Assembly (NCBI GenBank): GCA_963785585.1
Contig: CAWAVW010000001.1
Span: 124,001 to 188,000 of the forward strand
Length of the DNA stretch: 64,000 nt
Reading direction: 5' to 3'
Source: Palsa-295 sp963785585
GTDB taxonomy: Bacteria; Acidobacteriota; Terriglobia; Acidiferrales; UBA7541
The position numbers and the translations under genes are program-made. The notes beneath the pieces are model-generated. The model saw only the letters and a program-made list of their open reading frames with translations, was not told where the DNA came from and made no database searches. This document shows, piece by piece, positions 41,572 to 50,487 of the stretch. Each line of letters begins with the position of its first letter. Within the stretch, counting starts at the first letter, position 1.

Positions 41572-42062
41572 CAGGAACGCCTCGTGGTGCGCGGAGGCGT
41601 GCGGCCGACCACGAAAACTCCCAGGCATATCACCAGCACGCCAATCCATCGGAGCGGGGTCACCGGCTCGCGCAGAGCGAAATGCCCGAGCAGCGCGACC
41701 ACTCCGTAGGCCATCGAAGACGCCGGCTGGACGAAACTGTAGTCCGCCCACGAAAGCACCACGCTGTAGGCCACAAAAAACACGATCAGCGAGGTGATCC
41801 CCAGCCAGATGTACGGCGATGTAAATATTTTCTGGAAGGTGTGGGCAAACTGAGCGTAGGTGCCAAAATCGATCGGCCCCACGTCTTTCATTCCCTTGCT
41901 GAGCAATACGTTTCCAACGGGGCTGAAGATCACCACGAATACGATCATCAGGATGGTCTTGAAGCGCAGCCGGTGCGTGTGGGCCGCGTGGCTCAAGCGT
42001 TCAATTTCTTCGCTGGCGAGCGCCCGATCCCCGAATTTTTCTTCCAGTAACGAGAGTGGCAA
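41571..42062 (-). CDS. Small EamA/SMR-like membrane protein, half 1
   Basis: This 163-residue protein has an N-terminal cytoplasmic stretch (about 30 residues) and four helices (ILMIVFVVIFSPVGNVLLS, WLGITSLIVFFVAYSVVL, YSFVQPASSMAYGVVALLG, WIGVLVICLGVFVVG). The pattern is one EamA unit, homologous to the next ORF, with which it shares a TGATG overlap. Together they make up the two halves of a ten-helix EamA transporter but are encoded separately. The start is TTG 42062, weakly supported, since no ATG precedes the membrane part. The likely role is export or flipping in the glycolipid island. Confidence 0.78.
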   Translation of the reverse strand: MPLSLLEEKFGDRALASEEIERLSHAAHTHRLRFKTILMIVFVVIFSPVGNVLLSKGMKDVGPIDFGTYAQFAHTFQKIFTSPYIWLGITSLIVFFVAYSVVLSWADYSFVQPASSMAYGVVALLGHFALREPVTPLRWIGVLVICLGVFVVGRTPPRTTRRS

Positions 42063-42182
42063 ATGGTTATTCGTTTCGCGTCGAATTTACAACCATAAAG
42101 TGTACTTGATTCGCAGCCCGAACGAAAAATCGCGCTCGCCGTCGAGTGCCCTGGAGGATAGGAGAAGCGAAGGAGGGCGGCG

Positions 42183-43220
42183 CTAGGATGGGCGTTCGAT
42201 TTTCTCGCACACCAGCCGGGCCGCTTTCACCGCGCTGACGACCTTTCCTGAAAATATATGAATCTCGCCCGGCCCGCCGTCCTGCACGTAGAGCGTCCGG
42301 CGGTCTTCGGCTGGATTGTTTTCGACCACGCGAATCGTGAATCGCGAGCCCAGGTATTTCGCGTCGATCGACGCCGGAACTCCCAGCGCGGAGTCTTTCC
42401 GCATCGCGTCGAAGCGGGAGTTTTCGAAGGGTTCCCAATTCGGCCGGTTGAGCAAGCTTGCGTACGGCTCCGGAATCGGTTCGGTCGCGCTGGTCGTCGT
42501 CCAATGGTTCGTATTCTTCGCCGAACCGAAGAGCGAGCGCTTCGAGCTGCCGTAGGGATCGAACGCCGTGAACGGCCCGTCCACGATGACCAGTGAGATT
42601 CCGTGGAGCTTTTCGGGAAGTTCGATCAGAATTTTTTCGGCCACTTGATATTTCGCCGCTTTGAAAATCCCGCGGCTGTGGCCGAGGCCGTAGGTGGCCC
42701 ACACGATCGTGTCGAAGTCGCCGCGCATCGATGGCGCGAACGCGCGCCGCTCGAGCGGAATCCGCAAATCTCGCATCCGCGCGACGATCAGGCTGCGCAG
42801 AACATCCGGATCGTAAATATGTTCATCGACTCCGTAACACTTGTCGATGAAATCGAAATTCATCCAGTCCGGCCGCGCAGGCTCGAACGCGATCCCAAAC
42901 CGCGACATCACCGACTCGAACAAATCCGGCGACGTGACCGAACCCTCCCTGGGAATGGCGTAATAGTGGCGGCTGTTTCGGACGATGGCTTCCGCGAACG
43001 TCTGTTGAAATTCGGCGCGCGCTTCGAGCGTTTCCAGAATCGTTTCCGGGCTGCGCGGATAGTGATAACCGGAATGAATTCGATACTGGTTGATCGCGGA
43101 CGCCGCCTGCAGCACGCCGAGCGGATCGAAAAGCGTCACGTGATGGCCGCGCTCGGCCAGGCGGATCGCAATGCTCGTCCCATAAATTCCGGCGCCGGCC
43201 ACTGCGATTTTCGATTTCAT
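42183..43220 (-). CDS. FAD-dependent oxidoreductase (DAO-like)
   Basis: This 345-residue flavoprotein begins with KIAVAGAGIYGTSIAIRLAERG, a standard FAD-binding Rossmann motif, and continues with INQYRIHSGYHYPRS, a pattern of DAO-type amine or sugar oxidases. It ends with IHIFSGKVVSAVKAA, the second FAD contact. Such proteins are found in surface polysaccharide clusters with unknown substrates. It lies between the EamA pair and the glycosyltransferase on the same strand, with 45 bases to the latter. No specific reaction is assigned. Confidence 0.82.
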   Translation of the reverse strand: MKSKIAVAGAGIYGTSIAIRLAERGHHVTLFDPLGVLQAASAINQYRIHSGYHYPRSPETILETLEARAEFQQTFAEAIVRNSRHYYAIPREGSVTSPDLFESVMSRFGIAFEPARPDWMNFDFIDKCYGVDEHIYDPDVLRSLIVARMRDLRIPLERRAFAPSMRGDFDTIVWATYGLGHSRGIFKAAKYQVAEKILIELPEKLHGISLVIVDGPFTAFDPYGSSKRSLFGSAKNTNHWTTTSATEPIPEPYASLLNRPNWEPFENSRFDAMRKDSALGVPASIDAKYLGSRFTIRVVENNPAEDRRTLYVQDGGPGEIHIFSGKVVSAVKAARLVCEKIERPS

Positions 43221-43265
43221 ATTTCCTTTCGGAGGGCGATGCGAGAAAGCGCTTCCGGCGCGCCT

Positions 43266-44423
43266 CTAGCCGCGAGCAGATGCAGCGGGCACGAGTTTCC
43301 CTTCTCGCAAAAAGTAATCGATACCCCGCCAACGAATCGTTCTGCGGCCAAAGCTCGCGATCCAAATTCCAAACGCGACCAGATCCCAAAGGGGAATCAG
43401 CGGCATCTTGCTCCACAGCCCGCGTTGCTCCATTCCCCAAATTCCCACCAGCCAGGTCATCGCGATTCGAAAAACGATATACCCGCCCAGATAGGCGGCC
43501 GCCACCGCGAGCGTAGGATGAATCGCAATCGCAATCAGCGCCCACGGCAATCCCCACGTGAAGATCAAACCAAAGTGTCCCCACGGGCGCATCAAACGCA
43601 TCACCGTCATCCATCGCACGCGCTTGTACATCAGCTCTTTCACATTCTGGAAATCGGCGACGGTCTTTACGACGTAGGGCAGCAGCTTCACTTCATAGCC
43701 CTGCTCGGCCACCAGGCGTCCGGCATAGACGTCGTCCGCGGGGCGGTTTTCGATGCGCTGGTATCCGCCGTACGCCGCGTTGGCCGCGCGCGTGGTGGCG
43801 ATGGTTTGTCCAAACGTGAACTTGATGCCGTCCAGATTCCACGCCACCATGATGCCGGCGAAGAAATCGGAAATCATGCCGATCGACTGCAATTCCTGGG
43901 TGAGATTTTTTTCGTCGGTGGAAACGTACAGGCACGTCGCCGCTCCCACTTTTGGATCCCGAAAAGGCGCCGCGACGGTGCGGAGATAATCCGGACGGAC
44001 TCGAATATCGCCATCGGTGATGACGAAGAGATCGTATTTCGCTTCGTTCACCAGGCGAACCAGCCGCGCGACTTTGTCGTTGATCGCGTCGCGCCCGGAC
44101 CCGAACAGCAGCCGGATGCGCCGGTCGGGAAAATCGTGGATCAGCTTTTCGAGCACCGGCAGCGCCGGATCGCCTTCATCCACGCAAAAAAGAATTTCGT
44201 ACTCGGGATAGTCCTGATTGCAGAAGCTGGCGTAATTATCGTACGCGTCTTCGTCGAGGCCCTTGATCGGTTTCAGGCAGCTGATCGGAGGGGTGTAGTC
44301 GGACTTTTCTGCCGCATCGCGCCAGGCATGGCGAAAATATTTCACGGTGCTGATGAGGACAAGAGCGTAGTAGATGAACGGGATCGCGGCGATGAACAGA
44401 ATGCAGTACTGAACGATGGTCAA
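43266..44423 (-). CDS. GT21-like membrane glycosyltransferase (ceramide-glucosyltransferase / HpnI-like)
   Basis: This glycosyltransferase has an N-terminal membrane helix (YCILFIAAIPFIYYALVLIS), a GT2-fold catalytic part with SCLKPIKGLDEDAY, CVDEGDP, VITDGDIRV and the late YKRVRWMTVMR (the (Q/K)xxRW motif), and three C-terminal helices. The layout is that of GT21 ceramide glucosyltransferases and the hopanoid enzyme HpnI, which adds a GlcNAc-like unit to diploptene-derived lipids. The start is uncertain: TTG 44423 is used since residues before it are Arg/Ala-rich noise overlapping the divergent gene. It is divergent from the epimerase. Confidence 0.82.
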   Translation of the reverse strand: MTIVQYCILFIAAIPFIYYALVLISTVKYFRHAWRDAAEKSDYTPPISCLKPIKGLDEDAYDNYASFCNQDYPEYEILFCVDEGDPALPVLEKLIHDFPDRRIRLLFGSGRDAINDKVARLVRLVNEAKYDLFVITDGDIRVRPDYLRTVAAPFRDPKVGAATCLYVSTDEKNLTQELQSIGMISDFFAGIMVAWNLDGIKFTFGQTIATTRAANAAYGGYQRIENRPADDVYAGRLVAEQGYEVKLLPYVVKTVADFQNVKELMYKRVRWMTVMRLMRPWGHFGLIFTWGLPWALIAIAIHPTLAVAAAYLGGYIVFRIAMTWLVGIWGMEQRGLWSKMPLIPLWDLVAFGIWIASFGRRTIRWRGIDYFLREGKLVPAASARG

Positions 44424-44598
44424 AATCTTCCGCCTGTCGATCTTTCCGGGCGCACGATACGGCGCGGTGCGTGCGGCTTGCCAGCCGCAACCGGCCGCTT
44501 CGCGGTAAAAATTGTAGCATAGACTTTGGCGGTCTTTCGTTGCGCAAGCCGGGCTGCAAGGCTCACAATCGCGCAGCGCACAAGGAGCGCGCAGCGGA

Positions 44599-45612
44599 AT
44601 GCGGGTGTGCGTTACCGGAGCGACGGGAGGGATCGGCACGGCACTCGTCCGCCGCTTGCTGGCCGAGGGAGCGACCGTGCAAGCGCTCGCTCGCCCTTCG
44701 TCGCGCGCCGGCCAACGCGCAGACGAACTCGGTGCGCGCGGCACGCAAATCACGTACGGTGACTTGAACGACGCCGGCGCAATCGCGCGCGCGGTTCGAG
44801 GCGCGGAAGTCGTCTATCACCTCGCCGCGAAAGTGGATTCCGGCGGCACGCTCGCCGATTTCCTCGAAGCCAATGTAAGCGGAAGCGAACGCGTGTTCGC
44901 TGCGTGCCTCGCCGAAAAAGTTCGGAAAGTGGTGTACTCCAGTTCGCTCGCGGTTTACGGGCGTGTCGTCGAGGACGCCGCAGACGCCGGGCGAGGCGAC
45001 GCCCCGCGTATCGATGAAAGCACACCTCTCGATCCGTCACCCGAGCGCCGCGATTTTTATTCGCACTCGAAAATTCTCGCCGATCGCCTGGCCGCCACTT
45101 TCGCGCGAGAGAAAAATCTGCCGGTCACGATCGTGCGGCCGGGAATTGTGTATGGCCCCGGCAAGCCGCCCCCGCCGGGGCTTTTTTCATTCACAGCCGC
45201 GAAAATTCATTTCGTTTTCGCCCGGCCCGAGTGGCGGGTTCCGCTCGTCTACGTGGAGAATCTTGTGGACGCGCTCGTCAGCGCCGCGAGCACGCCGAAC
45301 GGAGCGCGTCAGGAATTCAACATCGTCGATAACGATGAACGGACGCTCGCGAGCTATCACCAGGCGCGCAATCAAATCGAAGGCAGCCGTACCGTCTTTC
45401 TATCGCACGTGCCCCTTCTCGCGACCGCTGCGATCTTCGGCGGAATTGCCGGACGCATCACCCCCGCCGCAGCCGGCTTCACCGAATACCAGCTCAAGCG
45501 CTCGCTGCAGGATCGTCACTATGACACCTCAAAAATCCGTGCCGCGCTGGGCTGGTCCGCACGCGTTTCTCTCGAAGACGCACTGCAAGCGTCGCTGATG
45601 AACGAGAAGTAG
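44599..45612 (+). CDS. NAD-dependent epimerase/dehydratase (extended SDR)
   Basis: This 337-residue extended SDR has VTGATGGIGTALVRRLL, DLNDAGAIARAVRGAEVVYHLAA, the Ser-Tyr-Lys set (YSSSLAVYG and FYSHSKILADRL) and RPGIVYGPG. It is related to the dihydroflavonol-reductase/HpnA-like group. Divergence from an HpnI-like glycosyltransferase hints at a sugar or lipid role. The loop around residues 125-140 (GRVVEDAADAGRGDAP) is longer than usual. A tRNA-Pro on the opposite strand follows 37 bases after its stop. Confidence 0.85.
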   Translation: MRVCVTGATGGIGTALVRRLLAEGATVQALARPSSRAGQRADELGARGTQITYGDLNDAGAIARAVRGAEVVYHLAAKVDSGGTLADFLEANVSGSERVFAACLAEKVRKVVYSSSLAVYGRVVEDAADAGRGDAPRIDESTPLDPSPERRDFYSHSKILADRLAATFAREKNLPVTIVRPGIVYGPGKPPPPGLFSFTAAKIHFVFARPEWRVPLVYVENLVDALVSAASTPNGARQEFNIVDNDERTLASYHQARNQIEGSRTVFLSHVPLLATAAIFGGIAGRITPAAAGFTEYQLKRSLQDRHYDTSKIRAALGWSARVSLEDALQASLMNEK

Positions 45613-45649
45613 GAATTTGCGAAATTTACGGGAAAAACCGGAAGGAAAA

Positions 45650-45726
45650 TGGTCGGGACGACTGGATTTGAACCAGCGGCCTCACCCACCCCAAGGGTGC
45701 GCGCTACCAGGCTGCGCTACGTCCCG
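45650..45726 (-). tRNA. tRNA-Pro (anticodon GGG), CCA encoded
   Basis: On the minus strand a full cloverleaf can be drawn: acceptor CGGGACG/CGTCCCG, D-arm GCGC, anticodon stem CACCC/GGGTG with loop TTGGGGT (anticodon GGG), T-arm with TTCAAAT, discriminator A and CCA. The anticodon reads CCC and CCU. It is 77 bases long. The MerR regulator gene lies upstream on the same strand. Confidence 0.95.
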
Positions 45727-45754
45727 ACCGGGGTAAGTGCGCGAAAAGAGCGTA

Positions 45755-46267
45755 TCACTCGTCTTCGAGAAGGGTCAAGGCAGCGCGCAGTTCGTCGCGC
45801 AATTCGGTGAGCAGCTGTTTTTGCGCTTGTGTGGGGGACCGGTTCGGAGCAGCGGCCACGCTCGCGGCCCGCGGCTCGTGCGTTTCGCCGTTTGCGATCG
45901 AAAGCGCGCTCGCTTTGCGGTCGTTCCCGTGCCCGTTGGCCGGAAGCCCGCGACCGGCCGGCGCGCTGAATAAGTCCCCGTTCCGAGCAGGAATTGTGCC
46001 GCGGTCGCCCAGATGCTTGCGCGCGCCGACGATGGTGAATCCTTCGTCGTACAGCAGCCGCTTGATTTCGAATACCGTCTCGATATCCTCGCGGCGGTAC
46101 AGGCGATGTCCGCTGGGGCTCTTTACCGGCTGCAGTGTGGGAAATTCCGTTTCCCAATAGCGAAGCACAAACGTCTTCAGGTCCGTCAGCCGGCTCACTT
46201 CGCCGATGCGAAAGAGCTTCGGCTCTTCCACGGGGATTGGCTCCGGTGCTGGAGCTGCGCTGGCCAT
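45755..46267 (-). CDS. MerR family transcriptional regulator
   Basis: This 170-residue protein has the MerR HTH at about residues 18-85 (LFRIGEVSRLTDLKTFVLRYWETEFP, then GHRLYRREDIETVFEIKRLL), here with two turns and the wing, followed by a Pro/Ala/Asn-rich linker and a C-terminal coiled coil (QAQKQLLTELRDELRAALTLLE). No metal or drug-binding Cys pattern is seen, so the signal is unknown. The family resembles MlrA/HspR-like MerR regulators that act with heat-shock or integration genes. The ATG at 46267 is used; an in-frame TTG just upstream is possible. Confidence 0.88.
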   Translation of the reverse strand: MASAAPAPEPIPVEEPKLFRIGEVSRLTDLKTFVLRYWETEFPTLQPVKSPSGHRLYRREDIETVFEIKRLLYDEGFTIVGARKHLGDRGTIPARNGDLFSAPAGRGLPANGHGNDRKASALSIANGETHEPRAASVAAAPNRSPTQAQKQLLTELRDELRAALTLLEDE

Positions 46268-46404
46268 CGTCAATTCTCATCGTAGGCTGATTTTTGGCGG
46301 TGTCAACCCCGCGAAATCCGCCCGCCTGTGGATTTGTTCCAGAGCTTGCGCAAGGTTCCGCGGAAAAGCGACGCACGGCGAGTAAAAGTTCTCGCCCGCC
46401 TGCC

Positions 46405-47844
46405 TTACTTTTTCTTGTCTCGGGGATCGATGCGCTCGCGCTGGCGCGTGCCGCGTTTCTTCAGCCGCTGGGTAAAGCGAATCGGCGTGCCGATGAAATC
46501 GAATTCCTTGCGGAGTTCGTTTTCGAGGAAACGCTGGTAGCTGAAATGCAGCGGGCGCAACTGATTGGTGAAAAGCACAAACGTCGGCGGCGAGGTCGTC
46601 GCCTGCGTGATGTAGAAGATTTTAATTTCGCGGCTGGCCGGCGAAGTTCCGCGCGCCAGGTCCACGTTTGCCAGCCACCGGTTCAGTTCGCCGGTCGAAA
46701 TGCGCTTGTGCCGCGCTTCCGCCACGCGGTCGATGATGCCGTAAAGGCGCTCGATTCGCTCGCCGGTCTTCGCCGAAAGAAAGACAATCGGAGCGTACGA
46801 CAAAAATTTCAGCCGCACACGCACCAGCGGCTCGTAATCCATGATCAGTTTGTTGGCGTTCGCCCCGCCGCCTTTGCCGCCGCGCTTTTTCTGATCGGCC
46901 GCTTTCTCCTCGGCGGCGGCAACGGCCAGGTCCCACTTGTTCATCACAATAATTACCGAGCGGCCGGACTGCTCGGCGTAACTCGCGATGGTCGCATCGT
47001 GCGACGTGACGCCAAACGATGCATCCACCACCAGCAGCGCGATGTCGGCGCGCTCCAGGTGCTGGCGTGCCATAATCACGCTCAACTTTTCGGCGATCAG
47101 CCTGGTCTTGCCCTTGCGGCGAATTCCGGCGGTGTCGAGAAACCGATAGTCCTTGCCGTGACGATCGACGACGGTATCGACGGCATCGCGCGTCGTTCCG
47201 GGAATGTCGGAAACAATCGAACGCTCGGCGCCCACCAATTGATTCAGCAGCGTCGATTTCCCGACGTTCGGCCGCCCGATGATCGCCAGATTCACGAAGG
47301 GCTTCGACGGAACCGGCTCGCCGCGCGGCATATCTTCGGTGATCGCGTCGAGCAGCACGTCCACGCCAAAGCCGTGCTCCGCCGAGAGCGGAAAAATTTC
47401 ATCGCCTAACTCGTAAAACTGCGCCGCGAATTCCGCCTGTTTCGGCGTGTCCACTTTGTTCACGGCGATAATCGGCGGCTTCCCCGCGCGCCGCATCAGC
47501 AGCGCGAGTTCCTGATCGAGCGGCGTCGGCCCCACGCGGCCATCCACAATCTGCACCACGCGGGTGGCATTCTTGATGGCGTAGTTCGCCTGCCGTAAAA
47601 TTTCGCCCGGAATTCCGGCTTTGTCTTCCGGCACAATTCCGCCGGTGTCCACCACTTCAAACGTGCGGCCTTCCCACGTCGCGGTGCCGTAAATGCGGTC
47701 GCGCGTGATTCCCGGCTCGTTCGTCACGATGGAACGGCGCGTACCGGTCAGGCGATTGAACAGCGTGGATTTTCCGACGTTCGGCCGCCCAACAATCACA
47801 ATCGACGGGGTCTTCGGTGCCGTTTCTGGTTTTGGATCACTCAT
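46405..47844 (-). CDS. der: Ribosome biogenesis GTPase Der (EngA)
   Basis: This 479-residue protein contains two tandem GTPase domains: GRPNVGKSTLFNRLTG with DTGGIV and NKVDTPK, and GRPNVGKSTLLNQLVG with DTAGIRRKGK and NKWDL, followed by a KH-like C-terminal domain. Der assists 50S subunit assembly and is essential in most bacteria. The second G domain has a Lys/Gly/Ala-rich insertion (AADQKKRGGKGGGANANK, about residues 325-345) that lengthens it. The C-terminal tail is basic. The start is the first Met before the P-loop. It is divergent from the DinG-like helicase gene. Confidence 0.97.
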   Translation of the reverse strand: MSDPKPETAPKTPSIVIVGRPNVGKSTLFNRLTGTRRSIVTNEPGITRDRIYGTATWEGRTFEVVDTGGIVPEDKAGIPGEILRQANYAIKNATRVVQIVDGRVGPTPLDQELALLMRRAGKPPIIAVNKVDTPKQAEFAAQFYELGDEIFPLSAEHGFGVDVLLDAITEDMPRGEPVPSKPFVNLAIIGRPNVGKSTLLNQLVGAERSIVSDIPGTTRDAVDTVVDRHGKDYRFLDTAGIRRKGKTRLIAEKLSVIMARQHLERADIALLVVDASFGVTSHDATIASYAEQSGRSVIIVMNKWDLAVAAAEEKAADQKKRGGKGGGANANKLIMDYEPLVRVRLKFLSYAPIVFLSAKTGERIERLYGIIDRVAEARHKRISTGELNRWLANVDLARGTSPASREIKIFYITQATTSPPTFVLFTNQLRPLHFSYQRFLENELRKEFDFIGTPIRFTQRLKKRGTRQRERIDPRDKKK

Positions 47845-47985
47845 AGTCGAACCAGCAGACTATCACGTCCTCCGCCTATCCGTCCGCGCCGCCACGTCGA
47901 AGCGCCGGTTCGTTCGCACTGCCGCGTGTGTTACTTTACCTTCTCACCCGTTCACTCATCGGAAGCGCAGGGAACGCACGTCACC

Positions 47986-49944
47986 ATGGCGAAAAAACCG
48001 GCTCCGCCCAATCCCGAAGAGATCACCGTCGAAGGAATTTTCGGCGAAGGCGGCCTGCTGGAAAGCCGCCACCCGGGCTACGAATTCCGCGCTTCGCAGC
48101 TGGCCATGGCTGAAATCGTGGACGAGGCGTTTCAGAAGCACCAGCACGCCATCATCGAAGCGGGCACCGGCACGGGAAAAACTCTTGCCTATCTGATTCC
48201 CGCGATCCGGAGCGGGCGCCGCGTGGTGATATCCACGGCCACGAAGTCCCTGCAGGAGCAGTTGTTCAACAAAGACGTCCCGTTTCTGCAGAAACACTTC
48301 GCGCCGAACTTGAAAGCCGTGCTGATGAAAGGACGCAACAATTTCCTGTGTCGCCAGAAAGTCCACCAGATGGAAGGTCAGGCCATGTTGAAAGGCCTCG
48401 ATGAAGTGGACTGGTTCGCGCAAATCAAAGACTGGGAAAAACTCACCGACACGGGCGACCGCTCCGAGCTTACATTCTTGCCGGACGAATCCGATCTGTG
48501 GAACCGCATCGACGCGCGCAGCGATCTTTGTACCGGACAGAAATGCCCTGAATTTGGCCGTTGCTTCATCACCCGGATGCACCAGAGAGCCGAAGACGCC
48601 GACCTGATCATCGTGAATCATCATTTATTTTTCGCCGATCTGGCGATTCGCAAAGACGACTTCGGCTCGATCCTGCCCGAATACTCGGCTGTGGTGTTCG
48701 ACGAAGCTCACGAAATCGAGGATGTCGCGAGCGAATATTTCGGCCGCCGCGTTTCTAGCTACCAGTTCGACGTGCTGGTGCGCGACACCGAAAACATGCT
48801 GCGAATCCTGCAAATCGACGCGCCGCCGCTTCGCAAACATCTTTTGCGCGTGCGCGAACGGGCGCGCGGTTTCTTCGAGCAGTTCCCCGAGCGCGAAGGC
48901 CGCTTCCCTTTCGGCGCCGCCGAACGCCAATCGTTTCTCGAGCGCAACCAGGAAGCGTTTCAGGACCTGAATGCGGCGGTGAAGCGCATCGAGGCCGAGC
49001 TTTCCGCGCTTTCGCCGAAACCGGAAGAAGTCATCACGCTTGCGCGCCGCGCCGCCGACCTGCGCCGCGAGTTTTCGTTTCTGCTCGAAAGCGAAGAAAA
49101 AAGTTACGTCTACTGGTACGAGCGCCGCGGCAAAGGCACCATCCTCACCGCCACTCCGATTGACGTGAGTGCGATTCTCGGCGAGCGGCTCTTCGAGCAG
49201 TTCGACACCGTGATTCTCACCTCCGCCACGCTCGCCGTCGGCGGACGCTTCGATTTCCTGAAGCAGCGGCTCGGCATTCACCCGGCAAAAGAAAAAGTTC
49301 TGCCCGCCGAATTCGATTTTCACGAACAGGCGCTGCTGTACATTCCCACCACGATGCCGGACGTTCGCGACGCCAACTTTTCCGCCCGCGCGGCGCAAGA
49401 GATCGTGAAGCTGCTGGAAATATCCAAGGGCCGCGCGTTTTGCCTGTTCACCAGTTACTTTCAGATGAAAGAAGTGTTCGAACGCGTTTCCGGGCGGGTG
49501 AAGTTCCCGATGCTCCTGCAAGGCACCGCGCCGAAGTCCGTTCTCCTCGACCGTTTTCGCACCACGCCCAATGCCGTGCTGTTTGCCACCGCCAGCTTCT
49601 GGCAGGGTGTGGACGTGCCCGGCACCCAACTTTCCTGCGTGATTGTGGACAAGCTTCCGTTCGCCGTTCCCAGCGATCCGATTGTTGCCGCGCGCGTGAA
49701 AGCCCTGCAGGAGGACGGCCGCAATCCCTTTGCCGAATATCAGGTGCCGGAAGCGGTTCTCGCCCTGAAACAGGGCTTCGGACGGCTGATCCGCTCGAAG
49801 ACCGACCGCGGCATCCTTTCGATTCTCGACAACCGAATTTCGCGAATGGCCTATGGTAGAATTTTTCTTGAGTCCCTGCCGGAGTACGCAACCACGCAGG
49901 ATCTGTCTGAAGTCGAGCGCTTCATGGAACATCATCCGGACTGA
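47986..49944 (+). CDS. dinG: DinG/XPD-like ATP-dependent DNA helicase
   Basis: This 652-residue SF2 helicase has Walker A IIEAGTGTGKTLAY, DEAH in VVFDEAHEIED, and the late motif VI QGFGRLIRSKTDRG. Four cysteines for the 4Fe-4S cluster lie between (CR..., then LCTGQKCPEFGRC), as in DinG and XPD. VNHHLFFADLAIR is typical of DinG. It unwinds 5'-3' structures such as D-loops, R-loops or G-quadruplexes; an SOS-regulated role is seen in E. coli, but no LexA box was recognised here. The ATG at 47986 is preferred over 47926. The nuclease domain of the Gram-positive DinG is absent. Confidence 0.93.
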   Translation: MAKKPAPPNPEEITVEGIFGEGGLLESRHPGYEFRASQLAMAEIVDEAFQKHQHAIIEAGTGTGKTLAYLIPAIRSGRRVVISTATKSLQEQLFNKDVPFLQKHFAPNLKAVLMKGRNNFLCRQKVHQMEGQAMLKGLDEVDWFAQIKDWEKLTDTGDRSELTFLPDESDLWNRIDARSDLCTGQKCPEFGRCFITRMHQRAEDADLIIVNHHLFFADLAIRKDDFGSILPEYSAVVFDEAHEIEDVASEYFGRRVSSYQFDVLVRDTENMLRILQIDAPPLRKHLLRVRERARGFFEQFPEREGRFPFGAAERQSFLERNQEAFQDLNAAVKRIEAELSALSPKPEEVITLARRAADLRREFSFLLESEEKSYVYWYERRGKGTILTATPIDVSAILGERLFEQFDTVILTSATLAVGGRFDFLKQRLGIHPAKEKVLPAEFDFHEQALLYIPTTMPDVRDANFSARAAQEIVKLLEISKGRAFCLFTSYFQMKEVFERVSGRVKFPMLLQGTAPKSVLLDRFRTTPNAVLFATASFWQGVDVPGTQLSCVIVDKLPFAVPSDPIVAARVKALQEDGRNPFAEYQVPEAVLALKQGFGRLIRSKTDRGILSILDNRISRMAYGRIFLESLPEYATTQDLSEVERFMEHHPD

Positions 49945-49991
49945 AATCGGAAAGCCGCGCGGCGGAATTCGTTCGCTTTTTTTGTAACAGC

Positions 49992-50387
49992 ATGGCACTG
50001 GAGCATCACGGCATGTTTGAAGTCAGCGTGGACGACGGGTTCGCGGCAGCGCACAACCTGCGGAATTACAAGGGAAAGTGCGAGAATCTGCACGGCCACA
50101 ATTATAAAGTCCGCGTCACCCTCGCCGGCAAGGAACTGGACGCGGCCGGCCTGCTTTACGATTTCGTGCATCTCAAGCAAGTGATTCAAAGCGTGATTCG
50201 TTCGCTCGACCATCAATATTTGAACGAGCTGAAACCGTTCGACACGCTGAATCCGTCGGCCGAAAACATCGCCCGGCATATTTACGACGAAGCATCGAAG
50301 CAGATGAGGGAAACCGCCAATGGCGCGGCGATTTCCAGCATCACCGTTTGGGAGTCCGACGTGACCGCCGCCACCTACCGCCCTTGA
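49992..50387 (+). CDS. queD: 6-carboxy-5,6,7,8-tetrahydropterin synthase
   Basis: This 131-residue PTPS-fold enzyme makes the tetrahydropterin intermediate of queuosine and related 7-deazaguanine pathways. Zinc is bound by His in FAAAHNL and by the HGHNYKV pair; the catalytic Cys is in KGKCENLHGH, and Asp-His in SLDHQYLN plus Glu in VWESDVTAA complete the site. The Cys and VWES patterns fit QueD better than eukaryotic PTPS. No queC/queE/queF lies nearby. ATG 49992 and 50013 are both possible starts. Confidence 0.93.
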   Translation: MALEHHGMFEVSVDDGFAAAHNLRNYKGKCENLHGHNYKVRVTLAGKELDAAGLLYDFVHLKQVIQSVIRSLDHQYLNELKPFDTLNPSAENIARHIYDEASKQMRETANGAAISSITVWESDVTAATYRP

Positions 50388-50411
50388 AGCATGGGGCGAA
50401 GCCCCGGCCAC

Positions 50412-50441
50412 TTGCCGATTGCACCGCGGTGCGGGTATAAA
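50412..50441 (+). promoter_or_regulatory. Candidate sigma-70 promoter for the TPR lipoprotein-like gene
   Basis: TTGCCG (50412-50417) and TATAAA (50436-50441) are 18 bases apart; the -10 lies in the palindrome CGGGTATAAATACCCG. The ATG follows 47 bases later with AGGAG just upstream. A small GGGGC-GAA-GCCCC hairpin at 50393-50405 precedes it. Confidence 0.5.
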
Positions 50442-50487
50442 TACCCGGAACCGCGAAATGGATTCAAAGGGAACAGGAGAAACTCCG

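Noticed and set aside
42603..44522. 639-codon plus-strand open frame
   Set aside because: Antisense shadow of the FAD oxidoreductase and glycosyltransferase genes; composition is Arg/His-rich noise.
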